Shown: one piece after another, positions 17,255 through 24,532 of the stretch
Position numbering within the stretch: position 1 is the stretch's first letter
How the letters are laid out: each line of letters opens with the position of its first letter
NCBI GenBank assembly: GCA_033283265.1
Contig: JAWMQN010000005.1
Location: 186,001 to 250,000 of the forward strand
Source: Mangrovimicrobium sp033283265
GTDB taxonomy: Bacteria; Pseudomonadota; Gammaproteobacteria; Pseudomonadales; Halieaceae
Length of the DNA stretch: 64,000 nucleotides
Reading direction: 5' to 3'
Notes under the pieces: generated by a model
Databases searched by the model: none
Told to the model about the DNA's origin: nothing
The model's input: only the letters and a program-made list of their open reading frames with translations
Translations under genes and position numbers: made by a program

Positions 17255-17839
17255 TCAGTAATCGACCGTGTTGAACTCCGGGTGCATTTCCTTCCAGCGG
17301 TTATACCAGTTGATCGAATCCTCGATCATGTCCAGTCCGGGGAAGGTGCGCTCGCGCGCTTTGTGCATCGCCGTTGCGATTTCTCCCAGGGTACTTTCCG
17401 CGAAGACATGGCCCTCGAGCTTCGCCGCCAGCGCGTCGGCGCCGGCCTGGCGCAGCATCGACGGCAGGTTGTTGCGCAGGCTGTTGAGCGTCCAGGTGAA
17501 CATGGGGCCGTTGGCGCTGGCGTCATAGCCCCAGACCACGTTGTGCTGCAGGGCCTGCAGGATGTAGTGGTAATGGGGGCCTTTATCGAAACAGTCAAAG
17601 CGCAACCACTCCTCCCCGCTCGCCCCGTCCAGCACGTGGACACTCGCACCGCGCTCCAGCACCTCTCCGGGCCGGCCAAAAGCCCGGCTTTCGACGCCGA
17701 TTTTCAGCGGCCCCTCGACAAACCAGGTGGTTTCATTTTCCATGATCGGGATCAGCATGAACTTGTGGTGCTGGCCCGCGATCACTTCGACGGTCCGGTC
17801 GCCCGGATTGACCCTGACGAATGCCTCATCTGCTGCCAT
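17255..17839 (-). CDS. Uncharacterised protein
   Basis: I do not recognise the family with certainty. The start at 17839 (MAADEAFVRV) is preferred because GGGAG stands at a good distance; the ATG 15 bp upstream has none. The 194-residue protein has a beta-rich first half (VNPGDRTVEVIAGQHHKFM), a central FDCFDKGPHYHYILQAL segment with paired His residues suggestive of a metal or cofactor site, and a helical C-terminus ending NRWKEMHPEFNTVDY. No signal peptide or membrane segment is visible. It follows the cupin gene by 21 bp and is probably its operon partner. A 16-codon remnant of a paralogue lies near 10380. Confidence 0.75.
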   Translation of the reverse strand: MAADEAFVRVNPGDRTVEVIAGQHHKFMLIPIMENETTWFVEGPLKIGVESRAFGRPGEVLERGASVHVLDGASGEEWLRFDCFDKGPHYHYILQALQHNVVWGYDASANGPMFTWTLNSLRNNLPSMLRQAGADALAAKLEGHVFAESTLGEIATAMHKARERTFPGLDMIEDSINWYNRWKEMHPEFNTVDY

Positions 17840-17860
17840 TTTCCCGACTCCCATACATTT

Positions 17861-18658
17861 TTATGAATCTGTTCGCCAGGCGCCCGGGCTGAGGTATTCC
17901 GGGCGGGGGACGTGCTCCCGCCAGAAACCGGTTTCACTCATCGAGTGGCCGCTCTTGAAGCGGATGTCCCCGGGCATGTGGGCGCGAAAATTGACGAAGC
18001 TCAGCCCCTGCGGCCCCGGGGAGAAACTGTAGAGGGAATCCGCCGGTATCGACAGGGCCGTGCCCGGGGGGCAGCGCCGCTTGCCAAATACCAGTTCACC
18101 CGCGGTGACAAAAATTATCTCGTCTTCCGAGTGCGAGTGGATGCCGCTCTCCGCGTCCGGCTGTGGTTGCGGCCGGGTGCTGCTGAAGTGGTTCTCGTGC
18201 AGCCAGAGCTGGCAGGTCGGGCAGGCGGAGTCGGCGTGCATGGCGCCACTCACACCGGGCTGGAATTCCGAGCGCGGCACTCGCTCCGCGGGCAGGAGAT
18301 GCACATTGCCGCCCGCTTTGGCCCCGACAGCCGGATGGCTTTCCGCAAAAACCAGGAGTCGCGTTGCACCGTCGATACAGGTCAGGTCGAGCGACGCACC
18401 GCGCTCGACAATCACGCTGGAGCCCGCGCCGAGCGAGAGCCCGCCCGCCGCCACCGCCCCCGCCCAGACGTAGAGCAGGCGGTCGATGGCCGCTGCTTCG
18501 AGACGCAAGCTTGCGCCCCCTGCAGGTTCCAGCAGGTGTAACTGGAGCGGATCCGCCCGCTCGTCGAAGTAGGTGTGGGTGACGAAGGCACCGCTCATCC
18601 CATCGGGAACGGCGGTCATTTCTGCGTCGTCGAAAGCTGTAATTCTTAGCGTCGGCAT
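17861..18658 (-). CDS. Cupin-domain protein
   Basis: A 265-residue protein with ribosome site AAGGAGAG. The C-terminal half has a cupin motif: GIHSHSEDEIIFVTAGEL provides the HxH...E metal ligands, followed by GTALSIPADSLYSFSPGP. The N-terminal half (about residues 1-110) looks like a degenerate second barrel (RLLYVWAGAV, LGAGSSVIVERGASL), as in bicupins. A CPTC pair lies between them. It may be a dioxygenase, isomerase or ligand sensor. The neighbouring uncharacterised protein with a central HYHY segment could share the substrate. Confidence 0.78.
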   Translation of the reverse strand: MPTLRITAFDDAEMTAVPDGMSGAFVTHTYFDERADPLQLHLLEPAGGASLRLEAAAIDRLLYVWAGAVAAGGLSLGAGSSVIVERGASLDLTCIDGATRLLVFAESHPAVGAKAGGNVHLLPAERVPRSEFQPGVSGAMHADSACPTCQLWLHENHFSSTRPQPQPDAESGIHSHSEDEIIFVTAGELVFGKRRCPPGTALSIPADSLYSFSPGPQGLSFVNFRAHMPGDIRFKSGHSMSETGFWREHVPRPEYLSPGAWRTDS

Positions 18659-19000
18659 TGTTACTCTCCTTATTATGGCCTGCTTTGGCGTTGCAGCCGC
18701 CCGAGCCGGTCTTACGCCAGAGCACTTTCACCAGCCGGTCTGGACACGCGGTTATCGTAGGGCACGCAGGGCCGCGCTGCAGGAGCCAAGCAGTAGTTAT
18801 TGCTTTACTATAGCGCCAAAAACAATACACGAAGCGTCTTATGTCTTTGCCGATGGTCCAGCGAACCTGCCCCTGCCACCACAATAACTACTGGAATGTC
18901 AGTTTTAATTCGGGGATGATGGGGCCTGTGCGACACCCCCCTCAGTGCGCTTTTGCCGGGCGTCGCATGCCAGCGCATTCAGACGAATAAGACCATAGAA
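18659..19000. other. Divergent intergenic region
   Basis: This 342-bp gap separates the cupin gene (-) from an MFS gene (+). It contains promoter-like AT-rich sequence around 18800-18830 and one ACTGAC half-site (GTCAGT near 18898) without the TCAATT partner. No gene is convincing. Confidence 0.45.
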
Positions 19001-20344
19001 ATGAGCGAAACTTCCTCCATTGCCGGCGCGGATGGCGACCAGCGCCCCGCGACAGCCCCCGATGTGCCTGCCGGGCATTCCCCCGCCTACGCCAACTACG
19101 TGCTCGGCGTGCTGTTTGTCGTCTACGTGCTGAACTTCATCGACCGCCAGGCGATGTCGGTGTTCATCGGCCCGATCAAGGAGGAGTTCGGCGCCTCGGA
19201 TACCGCCATGGGCCTGCTGGTCGGCTTCGCCTTCGCCCTGCTCTACACTTTCGCCGGCATTCCCATCGCCCGCTGGGCGGATCGCGCCAACCGCCGCAAT
19301 ATCATCGCCATCGGCCTCGCCGTGTGGAGCACCATGACCATCCTCACCGGGGTGGCGAAGAACTTCACCCACCTGGTGATCGCCCGCCTCGGCGTCGGCA
19401 TCGGCGAGGCCGCAGGCACCCCGCCCTCGCACTCGCTGATCGCCGACTACTTCCCCATGCACAAGCGGGCCACTGCGCTGGCGATCTACTCCACCGGGGT
19501 GTTTGCCGGTTCCGCCATCGCCTACCTCGGCGGCGGCTACCTGCGGGAAAATTTCGACTGGCGCACGGCCTTCTACATTCTCGGCGCGCCGGGGCTGCTG
19601 TTCGTGCTGCTCCTGCTGCTGACGGTGAAGGAACCGGTACGCGGCATGGCCGACCAGCGCCGCGCCAGCGGTGAGGCCTCCACGCTGAAGGAAACCCTCG
19701 CCTTTCTCGCCAGTTCCCCCGCCTGGCTGTGCATGATGGCCGGCTGCGCCTTCCTGTCGATCATCGGCTACGGCATCCTGATGTGGGGCTACGAGTTCTA
19801 CGGCCGCAGCCACGCCATGTCACCGGTGGAGGTCGGCCAGTGGATGGCGCTGATCATCGGCGTCGGCGGCTGTACCGGCACCCTGCTCGGCGGCGTGCTC
19901 GCCGATCGCATCACCCTGCGCAAGCCCTCGCATATCGTGCGCCTGCCGGGGACGCTGACCCTGGTCGGCATGCCGCTGGGCGCGGCCGCCCTGCTGATGG
20001 AGTCGAGCGCGCTGTCACTGGCGCTGCTGTTTCCCTTCTACATCCTGCTGAACATGTACATCCCGGCCACCTACAGCGCCAACCAGAACCTGGCCCGGCT
20101 CAACATGCGGGCGACGGCCTCGGCCATCGTGCTGTTCGTGATGAACATTTTCGGCGCCGGTGCCGGCCCCCTGATCGTCGGCGCGCTGAGCGACCTGTTC
20201 GCGCCCCAGTACGGCATCGACAGCCTGCGCTACGCCCTGCTCTGCACCGTCGGCCTCGGTGTCATCGGCGCCCTGTTCTTCATGCTCACCAGCCGCTGGC
20301 TCGGCCAGGACCTGGAGCGGGTCGTACAGGCCGAATCCAACTGA
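19001..20344 (+). CDS. MFS transporter, spinster-like
   Basis: The start at the ATG at 19001 (MSETSSIAG) is chosen over an in-frame TTG 48 bp upstream; neither has a strong ribosome site. The 447-residue inner-membrane carrier has YVLNFIDRQAMSVFIGPIK in helix 1, PIARWADRANRRN in loop 2-3 and IARLGVGIGEAAGTP in helix 4. It is followed after 23 bp by another MFS gene of the same type, so the two form an operon. Substrate and direction are unknown. They lie beside two TonB receptor genes, which may deliver related compounds to the periplasm. Confidence 0.88.
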   Translation: MSETSSIAGADGDQRPATAPDVPAGHSPAYANYVLGVLFVVYVLNFIDRQAMSVFIGPIKEEFGASDTAMGLLVGFAFALLYTFAGIPIARWADRANRRNIIAIGLAVWSTMTILTGVAKNFTHLVIARLGVGIGEAAGTPPSHSLIADYFPMHKRATALAIYSTGVFAGSAIAYLGGGYLRENFDWRTAFYILGAPGLLFVLLLLLTVKEPVRGMADQRRASGEASTLKETLAFLASSPAWLCMMAGCAFLSIIGYGILMWGYEFYGRSHAMSPVEVGQWMALIIGVGGCTGTLLGGVLADRITLRKPSHIVRLPGTLTLVGMPLGAAALLMESSALSLALLFPFYILLNMYIPATYSANQNLARLNMRATASAIVLFVMNIFGAGAGPLIVGALSDLFAPQYGIDSLRYALLCTVGLGVIGALFFMLTSRWLGQDLERVVQAESN

Positions 20345-20367
20345 CCCCCAACTCGCGAGATTCCCGC

Positions 20368-21672
20368 ATGCCCAAGCACCCGGCCCAGGCGCCCGGCCAG
20401 TATTCCGACTGGTATTTGCGCTATGTCCTGATCATCGGCTTCCTGGTCACCATGGTCAGCCTGATGGACCGCTATGTCGTGTCCATCCTGCTGGAGCAGA
20501 TCGGCAGCGACCTCGATCTCTCCGACACCCAGCTGGGATTGCTGGTCGGGCCCGCCTTTGTCGTCGTCCACATCATCTGCCAGTTCCCGCTGGCGCGGCT
20601 GGCGGACCGCGGTGTGCGGCGGACCATGATCGCCCTCGCCGTGATGTCCTGGAGCCTGTTCACCATCGCCGGCGGCCTGACCCGCAACTTCGCCCAGTTG
20701 TTCGTCACCCGCATGGGGGTGGGCATCACCGAGGCGGCCTCCGCCCCGGCGATGACCTCCCTGCTCTCCGACTACTTCGGCGCCCGCAAGCGCGGCCTGG
20801 CGATGTCCATGCTCTCCATCGGCGGCGTCGCCGGCATCGGCGCCGGCATGCTGCTCGGCGGCTTTGTCGGCCAGGCCTGGGGCTGGCGCACGGCACTGAT
20901 CGTCGCCGGCCTCCCCGGTGTGCTGCTCGGCCTGCTAGTCTGGTTCACCATCGCCGAGCCGGCCCGCGGCGGCAGCGACGGTGGCCGCCAGCCGAGCCCT
21001 CTCACTACCCGGGAAACGCTCAGGCACCTCTGGGGCAACAGCACCTACTGCTGGATCATCGTCGGCGCCAGCCTGTCCATGGTCGGCGGCATCGGCCGCA
21101 GCGCCTGGGAGCCGGTGTTCCTGATGCGCGTCTACGAGATGGAGCAGGCCACCGCCGGTGTCGTCTACTTCCTCATCAGCCCGCTGCCGGGCATGCTCGG
21201 CGCGCTGCTCGGCGGCATGCTGGTGGACCGCCTCGGCCACCGCGACGTGCGCTGGAACCTGTGGCTGCCGACCGGCGCCCTGCTCGGCAGCCTGCCGTTG
21301 CTGGTGGGCTTCCTGATGTGGCCGCAGGAGGACATGCTCTGGGGCACTGCCATCCCGATCGGGCTGTTCCTCTCGCTGGCGGCCTCGCTGGTCGGCGGCG
21401 CAGTCTCCCCGGCACTGATTTCCACCAGCCAGTCGCTGGTCAGCGCCTCTACCCGTGCCACCGCCCACGCCATGTGGACCATCTTCGGCAACCTCATCGG
21501 CATGGGCCTGGGCCCGGTGGCCGCCGGCTGGCTGAGCACCTACTACGAGCCGGTCTACGGCCACGAATCCATTCGCTACGCCTTGCTGATTGTCACCCTG
21601 ACCATAATCCCCGCGGTGCTCGCCCTGTACATGGGCTCACGCACCATCACCCGCGACTACCCGCAGCAGTAG
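20368..21672 (+). CDS. MFS transporter, spinster-like
   Basis: The 434-residue protein begins at the ATG at 20368 (MPKHPAQAPG). Helix 1 reads LVTMVSLMDRYVVSILLEQI, loop 2-3 has PLARLADRGVRRTM, and helix 4 has TRMGVGITEAASAP. It has about 12 helices, ends in a short basic tail, and is the second gene of a two-gene MFS operon. It is clearly homologous to its upstream neighbour but well diverged, so the pair is an old duplication rather than a recent one. It could transport a different intermediate of the same pathway. Confidence 0.88.
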   Translation: MPKHPAQAPGQYSDWYLRYVLIIGFLVTMVSLMDRYVVSILLEQIGSDLDLSDTQLGLLVGPAFVVVHIICQFPLARLADRGVRRTMIALAVMSWSLFTIAGGLTRNFAQLFVTRMGVGITEAASAPAMTSLLSDYFGARKRGLAMSMLSIGGVAGIGAGMLLGGFVGQAWGWRTALIVAGLPGVLLGLLVWFTIAEPARGGSDGGRQPSPLTTRETLRHLWGNSTYCWIIVGASLSMVGGIGRSAWEPVFLMRVYEMEQATAGVVYFLISPLPGMLGALLGGMLVDRLGHRDVRWNLWLPTGALLGSLPLLVGFLMWPQEDMLWGTAIPIGLFLSLAASLVGGAVSPALISTSQSLVSASTRATAHAMWTIFGNLIGMGLGPVAAGWLSTYYEPVYGHESIRYALLIVTLTIIPAVLALYMGSRTITRDYPQQ

Positions 21673-21708
21673 GAGCCCACTCGCGAAGTAGGCTTCGACA
21701 AAAACCCA

Positions 21709-21734
21709 TAAAAAAGGGCGCCAGAAGGCGCCCT
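21709..21734 (-). terminator. Rho-independent terminator of TonB receptor 1
   Basis: Read leftward, AGGGCGCC-TTCT-GGCGCCCT is followed by six T residues. The hairpin lies 20 bp past the stop codon of the receptor gene at 21755. It also faces the end of the convergent MFS gene. Confidence 0.85.
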
Positions 21735-21754
21735 GAAGTGGTATCCCGCGGTGC

Positions 21755-24145
21755 TTATTCGTAGCGAACAATAAGATCGATACCGTAGCTGCGGGCATCC
21801 TGGAAACTGCCGGAAGGGAAAGCGCCGAAGTTGGTGGCAAAGGCCATCTCGTCGCTGTCGGTCAGGTTGCGACCCCACAGGCCGATTTCGCCGATCCAGT
21901 TGTCGCCGAACTCGATCTGCTTGAGCGTGGCGCGGGCGTTGACCACCCAGTTCGAGGGCACGTACTCCATCACGCCGAAGGGCGAGTTCCCGGCGCGGCC
22001 GGGGTTGGGCTCGAGGCGCACGTCGTCCTGCCAGACGCCGGTGATGCCCAGCGACAGGTAGGCGTTGCCGAACAGCGGCTGGGTGTCGTAGTAGGCGCCG
22101 AGCACCGCGTTCCACTCGGGCACCAGGGTGGGCTGCACGGAGGAGTCCGGGTAGGCGTTGTCGCCGATGGCGTCGACACCGGCGGCGATCAGGTCGGTGT
22201 AGTAGTCGAACTCGACATCCTGGTAACCGACGTTGGCGTTGATCGTCAGGCCTTCCAGCGGCAGCACGGTCAGTTCGAATTCCAGGCCCTGGGCATTCAG
22301 CTTGCCGCCGTCGACGATGAGCACGTCGATGCCGTCGGCGCCGGGAACCAGGGTGCCCGACTGGGCGAACTGCAGGTGGTCGTAGGTCACATCGAACAGC
22401 GCGAGGTTGGCACGCACCCGGCCATCGTAGAAGTCGGCCTTGCCGCCGAATTCCCAGGACTTGGCCTCCTCCGGCTCGAAGCCGAAGCCGGCCACGGAAC
22501 CGCCGGACACGTAGCCGGTGGAGAATTTGCCGTAGACCATGATGTCGTCGGTCAGGGCGTAGGTCGCGCCGAGCAGGTAGCTGATGTTGTCATCGTCGTA
22601 GCTGAAATCCCGGTAGGTCGGGTTGTCCATGCTGCCGTTGACGTAACTGCCGGACTTGTCGTCCTTCGAGTAGCGCAGGCCAGCGAGCAGGTCGAGTTCG
22701 TCGGTGATGTGAATCTCGGACTGGGAGTAGACCGCCCAGGACTCCGCCTCGTTGAGCGAGTAGCTCTGCTGCGAACCGAAGGGCAGCAGGTTCTCGGCGC
22801 GGGGAATGACGTAGCCGGGGAAGAAACCGAACTGGTAGGTGTTGACCCCGCCGCGGGCGCCGCCGGACTCGTCCTCGGACTCGAAGTACAAAAAGCCGCT
22901 GGTGACCGTGGCCCACTCTGCGTCGTAGGTCAGCTGCAGTTCATTGCTCCACTGCTCGCTGTAACCGGCGGCATCGGAGCACACGTAGCAGAAGGGCGTG
23001 TCCGCCGGCAGGCCGAGGGCCGCGCCGACGATCGGGCCGATGGTCCAGCCGCTGGTACCGGAGATATCCGCCGAGGTGAAGACGTCGGACTCGCGGTAGG
23101 CGAGGGTGTTCTTCAAAAAGAACGCTTCGTTGATTTCCCACAGCGCGGTCAGGTTGTGGCCCTGCACTTCCTGGTCGCGGGGCAGGGAGAAGGTGTTGTA
23201 CACGGCATCCGGGCGGGTGATCGAGCCGTCACCGAGCTTGTCCGGGTTGTTCAGCGCCAGCAGGTCGACGAGGATGGCGCCGTCCGGCGGCAGGGTGCCG
23301 GTGTAGAAGTCGCTGAGAATCGCGTTGCCGCGGGGCGAGCCCTCGTCGGTGCTGTAGTCGTACTTGTAGGCGATGGAGAAGGCATCCGACGGCTCGTACA
23401 GGGCGGAGAGGAAGAAGCTCTCGGTATCGACCTCGCCGAGGGTTTCCGGCGAGCGCGCACGGCCCGCGCCGAAGTCGCTGCGGTCCCAGCGGGCGCCGGC
23501 GCCGAGGTTATCGATATCGCCTTCCTGCTCCTCGACCGCGTAGGAGACATAGGCGCTGAAACCATTGAATTCCGGCATGTCGACCGAGGTCTCCGAGCGG
23601 AAATAGTCGCGGTTGCCGAAGCTCATCGCCTGGCGCACCTGGTACTCCCCCTCGGGGTCGCGGGTGTCGATGCTGATCGCGCCGCCGGTGGCGTTGCGGC
23701 CGAACAGGGTGCCCTGGGGGCCGCGCAGCACTTCGATGCGCTGGATGTCTGGCAGCTGGAAAATGGAGCCGCGCGGTGAACCGATGTAGACACCGTCGAG
23801 GTAGATGGAGATCTGTTTGTCGGAACCCGCCACCACGCCGTAGCTGGTAATACCGCGCATGGAAAAGGCGGGCAGGCTGACGCCGCCGACGGCCGGCCGC
23901 ACAGTCATGTTCGGCGCCAGGCCGGAAAGGTCGTTAACGTCGATAATCTTGTTGGTTTCAATCGCCTGTTCGGTGAGTGCGGTCACCGCAACCGGGACGT
24001 CCTGCAGGCTCTGCTCGCGCTTCTGCGCGGTCACGATCACTTCGTCGAGCATCATTACCCTGTTCTGGGCCATACCTGCCGGCGAGGCCCCGAACGCGGC
24101 GAGTATCGCTGCGCTCAACAGAATTCGGGATCGGGGGTTATGCAT
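21755..24145 (-). CDS. TonB-dependent outer-membrane receptor 1
   Basis: The start at 24145 (MHNPRSRILL) is chosen for its GGAGGACGTTAAA ribosome site; an ATG 15 bp upstream has none. The 796-residue protein has a signal peptide ending near GMAQ, a TonB-box-like EVIVTAQKREQSLQDVP, a plug with RGPQGTLFGRNATGGAI, and a long beta-barrel. The last residues are RYE, one residue beyond the aromatic usual at an outer-membrane barrel end. It belongs to the IroN/CirA-like group that in marine and sphingomonad genomes often serves hydrophobic organic nutrients rather than iron. It is closely related to the receptor encoded just upstream, so the two are a tandem duplicate. Confidence 0.93.
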   Translation of the reverse strand: MHNPRSRILLSAAILAAFGASPAGMAQNRVMMLDEVIVTAQKREQSLQDVPVAVTALTEQAIETNKIIDVNDLSGLAPNMTVRPAVGGVSLPAFSMRGITSYGVVAGSDKQISIYLDGVYIGSPRGSIFQLPDIQRIEVLRGPQGTLFGRNATGGAISIDTRDPEGEYQVRQAMSFGNRDYFRSETSVDMPEFNGFSAYVSYAVEEQEGDIDNLGAGARWDRSDFGAGRARSPETLGEVDTESFFLSALYEPSDAFSIAYKYDYSTDEGSPRGNAILSDFYTGTLPPDGAILVDLLALNNPDKLGDGSITRPDAVYNTFSLPRDQEVQGHNLTALWEINEAFFLKNTLAYRESDVFTSADISGTSGWTIGPIVGAALGLPADTPFCYVCSDAAGYSEQWSNELQLTYDAEWATVTSGFLYFESEDESGGARGGVNTYQFGFFPGYVIPRAENLLPFGSQQSYSLNEAESWAVYSQSEIHITDELDLLAGLRYSKDDKSGSYVNGSMDNPTYRDFSYDDDNISYLLGATYALTDDIMVYGKFSTGYVSGGSVAGFGFEPEEAKSWEFGGKADFYDGRVRANLALFDVTYDHLQFAQSGTLVPGADGIDVLIVDGGKLNAQGLEFELTVLPLEGLTINANVGYQDVEFDYYTDLIAAGVDAIGDNAYPDSSVQPTLVPEWNAVLGAYYDTQPLFGNAYLSLGITGVWQDDVRLEPNPGRAGNSPFGVMEYVPSNWVVNARATLKQIEFGDNWIGEIGLWGRNLTDSDEMAFATNFGAFPSGSFQDARSYGIDLIVRYE

Positions 24146-24532
24146 TTTAACGTCCTCCATGGCGTATGTTGTTTACCTTCAGCTTCTGCAACTGATAAAC
24201 AACAGCCACAGCGAGGTATTTGGGGATGCTGAGACAACCTTCCAGCATGCGGGGATCGTATTTAGCCGCTGACAGCGGGTCAATTTTTAAAGATGGAAAT
24301 GTGATGGAAAACACAAATCCCTGCGGAACCAAATTAGTTCGATTATTTTTTAGCCTGTTTTTATAGGGATTTTGTGTAAATTATTTTCCAAACCACATTG
24401 ACGGTAACCTGCGCGACAGGAAGGGGCCGCGTCAAAAGAACAAATTGTCAGTTATAAAAAAAGGCGCCCGAGGGCGCCTTGAAATGACATGCCGGCATGG
24501 CCCAGGAGAGCACACCGGCCTGCCTCGCACTA
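24146..24532. other. Region between the tandem TonB receptor genes
   Basis: This 387-bp, AT-rich gap holds the terminator of receptor 2 (24454-24480) and the presumed promoter of receptor 1 in TTAGTTCGATTATTTTTTAG around 24330-24350. An ACTGAC half-site (GTCAGTTATA, 24448 onward) is next to the terminator. No gene is seen. Confidence 0.5.
24454..24480 (-). terminator. Rho-independent terminator of TonB receptor 2
   Basis: Read leftward, AAGGCGCCC-TC-GGGCGCCTT is followed by at least five T residues, 52 bp past the receptor stop codon. It uses the same GGCGCC core as the terminator behind receptor 1. Confidence 0.85.
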
